From Syntrophaceae bacterium UBA6109 (GTDB lineage Bacteria > Desulfobacterota > Syntrophia > Syntrophales > UBA6109), in NCBI GenBank assembly GCA_002428445.1, contig DIWJ01000041.1:4797-36303 (forward strand): a DNA stretch of 31,507 nucleotides, given 5' to 3'. Position 1 is the first letter of the stretch. Each line of letters opens with the position of its first letter. Below the pieces are notes generated by a model. That model did no database searches and was not told where the DNA came from. It saw nothing but the letters and a program-made list of their open reading frames with translations. Positions 25,414 to 31,507 of this stretch are shown here, in pieces. Both the position numbers and the translations under genes were made by a program.

Positions 25414-27961
25414 GGCGAAAGAAAACGTTGTTTTGTGCGTCGATGACGACCGGGATTTCCTGAACCTGCTCGAGAGGCACCTGCGGGGGGAGAACTATCG
25501 CGTCCTGCGCGCGGAGAGCGGGCCCCAGGGCCTGGAGCGCGCACGCAGCGAACGGCCCGATCTGATCCTCCTGGATGTCATGATGCCGGGGATGGACGGG
25601 TATGAGGTCTGCGTAAATCTTCAGAAGGACGAGGCGCTGAAGCGGATTCCCGTGATCTTTCTGACGGCGGCCGGTTCCGAGCAGAATCGGGCCAGGGCCT
25701 TTGCAGCCGGCGCCGTCGATTTTCTCGAAAAGCCGCTGCAGATGGAAGAACTGCTGGAGAGGATCGCCGGGCATCTGAAAGCGAACCAGGCATGGAAGGA
25801 GATCGATTCCGTGCCGCCCGGATGGGATGAAAAGATCGGTCCCTCCGATTTCGGCCGCTTCCGAAAATATCTGGCCGGAGAAATCGGGCTCGGCCCCGAT
25901 CAGGTCATCCGCCTGGAGACGGTCAAACCGTCCGACATCTATGCATTTGCCGATGAGCAGGGAATCGGGAAGACGGAAATGGCGCAGCGGATGGCCCGTT
26001 TCCTCGACTTCTCATACCTGTCTCTGATCGAGCCCTCGGACATCCTGCTCGGGGTGATGCCGACATTTTTCGCGCGGTCCAATTCGGTCGTCGCCATCCA
26101 GGACGGTCCCGGCAAGCGGGCCTTCGTGCTCAGCAATCCCTTCGACTGGACGCTGGTCGACACCCTGAAGAAATTCTTCGGTCTGGAGCGCGGCAGCCGG
26201 ATTTTCATCACGGACCCCGAAAACATCCGCGCGCTGTTCCAGCAGGCCGACGCGGATGCCGTGAAGATCGAGCGCGTCGACGACAAGACGAGGATCACCA
26301 TCAGCGACGCCGGCGCGGACGACACCGGGATCGTTGACAAAATTGATCAGCGGCCCGTGGTGCTCATCGCCAACAACGTCCTCCAGACGGCGGTCGCGCA
26401 GCGCGCCAGCGACATTCACATCGAGCCGAAGGAAAACAACACCGTCGTCCGCTTCCGGGTCGACGGCGATATGCGGGACATCTTCAAACTGAAGAAGACG
26501 ACGGGCGTGATGACGATCGCCCGCTTCAAGGCGCTCGGGGGCCTGGACATCGCGGAGCGGCGGAAGCCGCAGGACGGCGCCGTGGAGGCTGTCGTCGAAG
26601 GAAAGACCTTCAAACTGCGGCTGGCGACGACCTCGACGCCCAGCGGCGAGAGCCTCATCATGCGCCTCCTCGACCCGGACGCGCGGCCCCGGAACCTCAA
26701 CGACCTGGGGATGACGGATGACCAGGGAAAGATCATGTTCGATCTGGCCCGGCGCAACCACGGCCTCATCCTCATCGTCGGGCCGACGGGTTCGGGCAAG
26801 ACGACGACGATCTACAGTTTCCTGGACCAGATCGATTGCCGGTCCCGAAGCCTCATCTCCGTCGAGGATCCGGTCGAATACCGGATTCCCTTCGCCAATC
26901 AGCAGCAGGTCAACGAGAAGGCCGGCGCCACTTTCGAGGCGGTGCTGAAGTCGTCGGTGCGGCAGGATCCGGACATTCTCTTCATCGGCGAGATCCGCGA
27001 TCCCTATTCCTCGAAGATCGCCATGGATTTTGCCAGCACAGGGCACCTGACCATCACGACGCTCCATACCTCGACCGCCACGACGGCGATCTTCCGCCTG
27101 GAGCGCCTGGGCATCAGCCGGGGCACGATGGCCGATTCCCTGATCGGGATCGTCGCCCAGCGGCTCCTGAAGAAACTCTGCATCCACTGCCGCCAGGTCG
27201 GCGAAACCACCGCGGAGGAGGCCGAACTGCTGCGGGCATTCACCGATGACGTCCCTGCGCGCACGGGCCGGGCCGTCGGCTGTCCGAAATGCAACAACAG
27301 CGGCTATTTCGGCCGGGAGGCCATTTACGAAATCATCAAGATCGATGCGGAGATCGCGGAGATGGTGCGGGCGTCCGCGCCGATTTCCGAGATTCGCCTG
27401 TTTCTCCGGAACCGGGGCGGATTCCTGATCAGCGACCATGTCCTGGCAAAGGTCCGCGACCTCACGTTCTCCGTCAAGGATGCATACGAGAAGATCCTCG
27501 TGGAGGAGACGGCGCTGGCGAAGAAGACCGCCGCAGCCCCGCCTGCGCCTGCGCCGGCGGCCGGAGTTCAGGCGGCAGCCGCGGTGTCCGAGCGGACGCC
27601 GTCCATCCTCGTTGTCGAAGACGACGAGGACAACCGGAAACTGATCGTGCGGCATCTGGAAGGCCAGGGCTATCATGTGACGCCGGCCGCCGACGGCGTG
27701 GATGCGCTGCTTTCCCTGGGGCAGCATGCCTATGACCTGGTGCTGTCCGATGTCAACATGCCGAACCTGGACGGATTCAAGCTCCTGGAACTGATCCAGC
27801 AGAAGGGAATTGTAATCCCCGTGGTTCTTCTGACCGCAAGGACCGACGCGGAGGACGAGGTCCGCGGGTTCGAACTGGGCGCCGCCGATTACCTCAAGAA
27901 GCCCATTTCAAAGGAGGTCCTGCTGCTGCGCGTGCGAAAGATCCTGGGAAGGAAGGCGTGA
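25406..27961 (+). CDS. Type II secretion/type IV pilus ATPase flanked by two receiver domains
   Basis: The 851-aa protein has an N-terminal receiver (about 8-125; D57 in LLDVMMPGMDG, T/A and K switch residues present), a GspE/PilB N-terminal domain (about 135-300) and a complete assembly ATPase (about 320-690). Walker A is GPTGSGKT with K465, E529 lies in FIGEIRD, the His box is GHLTITTLHT, and the zinc site is C592-x2-C595 with C626-x2-C629. An Ala/Pro linker and a second receiver (about 730-851, D782 in LSDVNMPNLDG) follow. Such ATPases drive pilus extension or type II secretion. Receivers on both ends imply direct phosphorelay control of the motor. The frame is continuous and the motifs intact, so this is a real fusion. 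No PilC/GspF platform gene is nearby. Confidence 0.93.
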   Translation: MSEAKENVVLCVDDDRDFLNLLERHLRGENYRVLRAESGPQGLERARSERPDLILLDVMMPGMDGYEVCVNLQKDEALKRIPVIFLTAAGSEQNRARAFAAGAVDFLEKPLQMEELLERIAGHLKANQAWKEIDSVPPGWDEKIGPSDFGRFRKYLAGEIGLGPDQVIRLETVKPSDIYAFADEQGIGKTEMAQRMARFLDFSYLSLIEPSDILLGVMPTFFARSNSVVAIQDGPGKRAFVLSNPFDWTLVDTLKKFFGLERGSRIFITDPENIRALFQQADADAVKIERVDDKTRITISDAGADDTGIVDKIDQRPVVLIANNVLQTAVAQRASDIHIEPKENNTVVRFRVDGDMRDIFKLKKTTGVMTIARFKALGGLDIAERRKPQDGAVEAVVEGKTFKLRLATTSTPSGESLIMRLLDPDARPRNLNDLGMTDDQGKIMFDLARRNHGLILIVGPTGSGKTTTIYSFLDQIDCRSRSLISVEDPVEYRIPFANQQQVNEKAGATFEAVLKSSVRQDPDILFIGEIRDPYSSKIAMDFASTGHLTITTLHTSTATTAIFRLERLGISRGTMADSLIGIVAQRLLKKLCIHCRQVGETTAEEAELLRAFTDDVPARTGRAVGCPKCNNSGYFGREAIYEIIKIDAEIAEMVRASAPISEIRLFLRNRGGFLISDHVLAKVRDLTFSVKDAYEKILVEETALAKKTAAAPPAPAPAAGVQAAAAVSERTPSILVVEDDEDNRKLIVRHLEGQGYHVTPAADGVDALLSLGQHAYDLVLSDVNMPNLDGFKLLELIQQKGIVIPVVLLTARTDAEDEVRGFELGAADYLKKPISKEVLLLRVRKILGRKA

Positions 27962-27976
27962 GGCCGGAGGGTGGCT

Positions 27977-28504
27977 ATGGCGGAAACGCCGAAGATCGAA
28001 GAGCGCTGCCGGCGCTGCGGATCGCCGGTCGCGGGGACGGCGGGCACGCAGGAGGAAGCCCTTCTCTGTGGCCAATGCCGGATCGAACTCGCGGAACAGC
28101 AGATTCCCGACAGCATAGGGAGGCCGAAGGCGGCCCCGCCGCGCAGGTCCATGGGGCGCCGGATCGCGACGATCCTCCTGCTCGTCCTGGCGCTGGCCGT
28201 GGTCGCTTACCGGCTTCCCGCCCTGATCAGGGCGATCGAAGGGCCGCGGCCCATTCGGCAGGGGACGAGTGAAACGGACGCGAAGGCCGACGACTGCATC
28301 CGCAATCTCTGGACCGTCGCCAAACAACTCCAGCAGTCGGGCGCTTTCGACGCCGGACTGCTGCGCTGCCCGTCAAGCGGCAGGCCCTACTCCACCGAGG
28401 GAACCGGCGAAGAGATGAAGGTCCGCTGCCCGAACCCCGAGGCGCACGGCCTGGCCGTCCTGAGCGTGAGCCGCTCCGCGCCGGTCCCGGAGGTGCGGCC
28501 GTGA
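27977..28504 (+). CDS. Zinc-ribbon membrane protein with a pilin-like C-terminal motif
   Basis: The protein has 175 aa from the ATG at 27977, with GGAGG 6 bases upstream (a GTG at 27971 is less likely). The N terminus has two CxxC pairs (CRRCGS, CGQC) forming a likely zinc ribbon. A single membrane helix follows (about 60-80), preceded by Arg-rich residues, then a probably periplasmic tail. The tail contains CIRNLW and LRCPSSGRPY, then VRCPNPEAHG. This pattern resembles the CLxN, CPxGGxY and CSxHG signature of many prepilin-like proteins, including the next gene. I do not recognise a named family. Its position between the ATPase and the prepilin-like gene suggests a pseudopilus assembly or accessory role, by inference. 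Confidence 0.75.
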   Translation: MAETPKIEERCRRCGSPVAGTAGTQEEALLCGQCRIELAEQQIPDSIGRPKAAPPRRSMGRRIATILLLVLALAVVAYRLPALIRAIEGPRPIRQGTSETDAKADDCIRNLWTVAKQLQQSGAFDAGLLRCPSSGRPYSTEGTGEEMKVRCPNPEAHGLAVLSVSRSAPVPEVRP

Positions 28505-29349
28505 GAAGAAAATCGCCGCGGGCGGGGTACAGCCTGATTGAAATCCTGATCGTCATCACGGTCCTTGCCGCCCTGGCGGCGATCGCCGTTCCGCAGTACC
28601 TGTCGTACATCGAGCGCGGCCGCGCCGCAAAGTGCCTTGCGAACCGCCACAACATCGAAACGGACGAGAAGGCCTTCTACATCGCCAACGGGCGGACAGG
28701 ACTCGCCGTCGACGCAAGGTACGCCTGCCCCTCCGGCGGCCTGTACGTATGGCTGGTCTCCGATCCTGCAAGTTCCGAATATCCGCGCATCGGATGCTCT
28801 CTGCACTACGGCGCCATGGCGGCGCCGGAAAACGTCCTCTTTTCATCGGATCTGTCGACGATGGGCGGGCTGCGGACGCTCGCCGGCAACTGGGCGATTC
28901 AGAACGGGACGCTGGCGCCGGTCGGAGGCAAAGAGGAACACCGTCTCGCCTTCGGCGATGCGTCATGGAAGGACTACGAGATCCGGATGAACGCCGTGAT
29001 CAGCCGGAGCGGCGGCTACGGCGTCTATTACCGGTCGGACGGCAGTGCGAACACCACGGGCTATATGTTCCAGTACGATCCGGTCGGCGGGAAGTTTGCC
29101 GTCCTGAAAGTCGTGAGCGGCCAGCCGCAGGGCATTGTTCAACAGGTCCCGATGCCGGCCGGGTTTTCAGCGTACGGCCAGGCGCATGACATCTCCGTCG
29201 GCATTCAGGGAGATCATCATGTCGTCAAGGTGGACGGCCGGGCCGTCCTCGATTTCCGGGACGGGTCCTTCGCCTCCGGGATGGGCGGTCTGGGCAGTTG
29301 GTCCAATCCGAAGGTGAACTTCGACAACCTTCAGGTGATCCAGCCGTAG
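28501..29349 (+). CDS. Type IV prepilin-like protein with a lectin-like head
   Basis: The GTG at 28501 overlaps the previous stop and has GGAGG 7 bases upstream. The 282-aa protein starts with a class III (prepilin) leader: MRRKSPRAG, then YSLIEILIVI, with glutamate E14 at mature position 5. Prepilin peptidase should cut after G9; Tyr instead of Phe or Met at +1 is uncommon. A pilin-like part with KCLANR and ACPSGGLYV...CSLHYG follows. From about residue 125 a beta-rich domain (GNWAIQNGTL, YGVYYRSDGS, FDNLQVIQP) resembles concanavalin-like/DUF1080 folds that bind or act on sugars. It may form a pseudopilus tip that binds the exopolysaccharide; this is inference. Confidence 0.83.
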   Translation: MRRKSPRAGYSLIEILIVITVLAALAAIAVPQYLSYIERGRAAKCLANRHNIETDEKAFYIANGRTGLAVDARYACPSGGLYVWLVSDPASSEYPRIGCSLHYGAMAAPENVLFSSDLSTMGGLRTLAGNWAIQNGTLAPVGGKEEHRLAFGDASWKDYEIRMNAVISRSGGYGVYYRSDGSANTTGYMFQYDPVGGKFAVLKVVSGQPQGIVQQVPMPAGFSAYGQAHDISVGIQGDHHVVKVDGRAVLDFRDGSFASGMGGLGSWSNPKVNFDNLQVIQP

Positions 29350-29376
29350 GGAGAGAGGCGCCGGGAGGGGCGGGCG

Positions 29377-30579
29377 ATGAGCGAACGGATCCTGGTCGTT
29401 GACGACGACGCCGACATGAGGCGGCTCATGTCGACCATCCTGCGGAAGGCGGGGTATGAAGTGGCGGAAGCGGCAAGCGGGTCGGAGGCGCTTGCCGTTG
29501 GCCCGGAGACCGCGGCGGACCTCATCCTGCTGGATGTCGTCATGCCGGGACTGGACGGATTCGCCGTTTGCAGCCGGTTCAAGAACGATTCCCGCACCGC
29601 GGATGTCCCCGTCATTTTTCTCACGGGCAGGGGGGACGTGGAGGACAAGATCCGCGGTTTTTCGACCGGCGGCGCGGACTACGTCACGAAACCGTTCGAC
29701 CGCGGCGAATTGCTCGCACGGGTGGACAGCCAGCTGAAAATCCGGCGCCTCACCCGCGCGATGACCGCGGCGAATATCGAACTGCAGGAAAAACAGCGGC
29801 GCCTCGACGAGGACCTTCGCGCGGCAGCGGAGATTCAGAGAAACCTCCTGCCGCAGAACCTCCCGCAGATCGAGGGAATCGATCTCGCCTGGCGTTTCGA
29901 GCCGAGCCAGGTGATCGGGGGAGACATCTTCAACGTCTTCAGGCTGGACGACAGGACGCTCGCCCTGTACATGGTGGATGTCAGCGGGCACGGGGTGCCG
30001 GCGGCCCTGCTGACGGTTTCCGTTTCGCAGGCGCTTCAGCTGCAGGGCGACATCGTCATGGGCGCGCGGCGGAAACCGAGGTCTCCGCTCCAGGTGCTGG
30101 AGCGGCTCAACAGGGAATATCCCCTGGAGCGGTTCGACAAGTATTTTACGATTCTCTACGCGCTGCTCGACACGCAGGAGGGAACGCTGACATACAGCAG
30201 CGCCGGCCATCCCCCTCCGCTGCTGGTCCGGACCGACCGGAGCGTCCGCCGTCTCGACAGGGGAGGGACGATCATCGGGCTGGGGGGAATGGTGCCGTTC
30301 GAGGAGGGGCGCGAGACGCTGGGCGCCGGAGACCTGGTGCTCTTCTATACGGACGGCGTGGTTGAGCATCAAGGCGCGGCCGGGCCGTACGGCATGGATC
30401 GCCTCGCGGCGTTTCTGGCCGCGGAATCGTCCCTGCCGCCGCCCTCGCTCATGGAAAGGCTGCTGTCGGATCTTCGCGGGTTCGGCGGAGACCGGACATT
30501 CCAGGATGACGTAAGCATCCTGGCTCTGAAATTCGCCGGAAAGACCGCTTCGGGTCGGGAGAGCGCACATGCAATTTGA
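29377..30579 (+). CDS. Response regulator with PP2C (SpoIIE/RsbU-type) phosphatase domain
   Basis: This 400-aa protein has an N-terminal receiver (about 4-120, D53 in LILLDVVMPGLDG), a coiled-coil linker with the AAEIQRNLLPQ motif common in RsbU-type proteins, and a PP2C domain. Metal-binding residues are D183 in IGGDIFN, D201 in VDVSGHG and the FQDD near the end. Such phosphatases remove phosphate from a serine on a STAS-domain partner. The STAS gene follows with an 11-base overlap, which makes it the likely substrate. A GGGAGG site lies 8 bases before the ATG. The layout resembles HsbR of Pseudomonas, which is fed by HptB, except that the kinase domain is a separate gene here. Confidence 0.94.
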   Translation: MSERILVVDDDADMRRLMSTILRKAGYEVAEAASGSEALAVGPETAADLILLDVVMPGLDGFAVCSRFKNDSRTADVPVIFLTGRGDVEDKIRGFSTGGADYVTKPFDRGELLARVDSQLKIRRLTRAMTAANIELQEKQRRLDEDLRAAAEIQRNLLPQNLPQIEGIDLAWRFEPSQVIGGDIFNVFRLDDRTLALYMVDVSGHGVPAALLTVSVSQALQLQGDIVMGARRKPRSPLQVLERLNREYPLERFDKYFTILYALLDTQEGTLTYSSAGHPPPLLVRTDRSVRRLDRGGTIIGLGGMVPFEEGRETLGAGDLVLFYTDGVVEHQGAAGPYGMDRLAAFLAAESSLPPPSLMERLLSDLRGFGGDRTFQDDVSILALKFAGKTASGRESAHAI

Positions 30580-30910
30580 GGAAGTGGACAGCGGAGAGAT
30601 TCTGGTCATCAAACCCCTGAGCACGAGGATCGACGCCGCGACGGCAAACGATTTCAAGGGGAGGATGGTCGATCGGATCAACAGCGGGAGGCGGCGGATC
30701 GTGCTGGACCTCTCGGAAGTCGATTTTATCGACAGCAGCGGCCTGGGCGCGCTCGTGTCGTCGCTGAAGGCGATCGGGGATGGAGGCGATCTCGTCGTCT
30801 GCGGAGTCAGCGAAGCGGTCATGAGCCTGTTTCGGCTGACCCGCATGAACCGCGTCTTTTCCATGTTCGGCGGCCGCGAAGAGGCGATTCGGTCGCTCGG
30901 CGCCTCATGA
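30569..30910 (+). CDS. STAS-domain anti-anti-sigma-type protein
   Basis: This 113-aa protein of the SpoIIAA/RsbV/HsbA type has the phosphorylation loop VDFIDSSGLGAL, with S56-S57 at the target position (S57 corresponds to the phosphorylated serine of SpoIIAA). It starts inside the end of the PP2C gene, so the two are translationally coupled. Unphosphorylated STAS proteins bind their RsbW-like kinase or another target and so switch partners. No sigma factor is encoded here, so the output may be a protein of the polymer or pilus machinery, as for HsbA in Pseudomonas or SypA in Vibrio. That choice is inference. Confidence 0.93.
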   Translation: MQFEEVDSGEILVIKPLSTRIDAATANDFKGRMVDRINSGRRRIVLDLSEVDFIDSSGLGALVSSLKAIGDGGDLVVCGVSEAVMSLFRLTRMNRVFSMFGGREEAIRSLGAS

Positions 30911-30988
30911 AGAAGATGCGCAACGCCGCCGCGCGGGCCGCACGCCGGTCGATCCGGCGGTCTCTTGCGGGATGAAGGAATTCCTTTC

Positions 30989-31426
30989 GTGAAAAGCAAG
31001 GCAACAGGACAGATCCGGCTGACCCTCGCGAGCCGCCAGGAAAACGCAGCGCTCGCGGGGCTTGCCGTCCGTGGCATATGTTCGGGCAGGACATGGACTG
31101 CGGTCGACGTCTATCAGATCGAACTCTGTGTGGTCGAAGCCGTCCAGAACGCCATTTGCCATGCCTACGGCGGCGATGGCGGGCGGGAAGTGGAAGTGAT
31201 GATCGCCGAGGGTCCGGGGCGGATCGAGTTTCACGTTTCCGATACGGGAAAGCCGATGGCCGCATGGCCGGAGGAAACCTGCCTGGAGTTTGATCCGCAG
31301 GACATCAGCCGCCTTCCGGAGCGCGGCAGGGGTCTTTGCCTGATCCGCACCATTATGGACGAAGTCCGCTACGGCTCCCGCGGCGGACGCAACACCCTGA
31401 CGATGGTCCGCCGCATGCCGGCCTGA
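30989..31426 (+). CDS. RsbW-like anti-sigma serine kinase (HATPase)
   Basis: The protein has 145 aa from a GTG at 30989, preceded by AAGGA with 9-base spacing; a TTG at 30965 in the same frame lacks a good site. The GHKL ATPase motifs are visible: the N box ELCVVEAVQNAICHAYGG, the G1 region VSDTGKPM (less regular than the usual DxGxG) and the G2 region RGRGLCLIRTIMDEV. Proteins of this type phosphorylate a STAS partner and bind either it or an output protein. With the upstream PP2C and STAS genes it completes a three-part partner switch. It is the last gene before the terminator. Confidence 0.9.
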   Translation: MKSKATGQIRLTLASRQENAALAGLAVRGICSGRTWTAVDVYQIELCVVEAVQNAICHAYGGDGGREVEVMIAEGPGRIEFHVSDTGKPMAAWPEETCLEFDPQDISRLPERGRGLCLIRTIMDEVRYGSRGGRNTLTMVRRMPA

Positions 31427-31446
31427 ACCCTCCCCGATGCATTTTC

Positions 31447-31474
31447 TCCGCGGAAGATCCGGCGGATTCTTTTT
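31447..31474 (+). terminator. Rho-independent terminator of the operon
   Basis: TCCGC(31447-31451) and GGA(31452-31454) pair with GCGGA(31462-31466) and TCC(31458-31460), with one bulged G and an AGA loop. TTCTTTTT follows at 31467-31474. It lies 21 bases after the last stop codon and marks the end of the 17-kb operon. Confidence 0.8.
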
Positions 31475-31507
31475 GCCGCCCGTCTAGCAGGCCGTTGAAA
31501 AACGGGC

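Noticed and set aside
30907..30975. A 22-codon Arg-rich open frame between the STAS and RsbW-like genes
   Set aside because: It overlaps the STAS stop and could aid translational coupling, but it is too short and biased to call as a gene.
14447..31474. A cyclic-di-GMP-controlled cellulose operon
   Set aside because: No BcsB, PilZ, GGDEF or EAL domain was found, and the hydrolase resembles GH26 and not the GH8 type of BcsZ.

Overview
The window is GC-rich chromosomal DNA, densely coded and almost entirely on the plus strand. The gene order thrS-infC-rpmI-rplT-pheS-pheT-ihfA-merR behind a tRNA, together with a PxxKW-type cysteine-rich protein, suggests a Desulfobacterota-like (former Deltaproteobacteria) organism. 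This placement is inferred from gene order and families, not from a search.

Region 1 (1-8.3 kb) is a core translation block: the 3' end of a tRNA, threonyl-tRNA synthetase, IF-3 (apparently starting at a rare ATC codon), L35, L20, both subunits of phenylalanyl-tRNA synthetase, an IHF-alpha-type protein and a small MerR-like regulator. Three copies of a two-hairpin palindromic repeat lie in its gaps, one of them between rpmI and rplT. Region 2 (8.3-14.4 kb) has a minus-strand PxxKW cysteine-rich protein, a short PTS group (EIID, HPr, enzyme I) and the glycerol-3-phosphate acyltransferase PlsB.

Region 3 (14.4-31.5 kb) is the most interesting part. It looks like one co-directional operon of 13 genes running from a candidate promoter at 14447-14475 to a terminator at 31447-31474, with many start/stop overlaps. 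First come two small TPR proteins, a TPR/outer-membrane beta-barrel protein resembling BcsC or PgaA, a membrane GT2 polysaccharide synthase and a secreted GH26-like hydrolase: the parts of a synthase-dependent exopolysaccharide export system. Then come a cytoplasmic five-PAS hybrid histidine kinase, an Hpt protein, a type II secretion/type IV pilus assembly ATPase flanked by two receiver domains, a zinc-ribbon membrane protein with a pilin-like tail, a type IV prepilin-like protein with a lectin-like head, a receiver-PP2C phosphatase, a STAS protein and an RsbW-like ATPase.

The inferred model is that the sensor kinase and Hpt feed phosphate to the receivers on the pilus-type ATPase and on the PP2C phosphatase. 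The phosphatase, STAS protein and ATPase form a partner switch. Together they would control polymer synthesis or export and a small pseudopilus that may bind the polymer. No GGDEF, EAL or PilZ domain and no sigma factor is encoded here, so control appears not to rely on locally encoded cyclic-di-GMP parts. All functional links in region 3 are inference from domain content and gene order.
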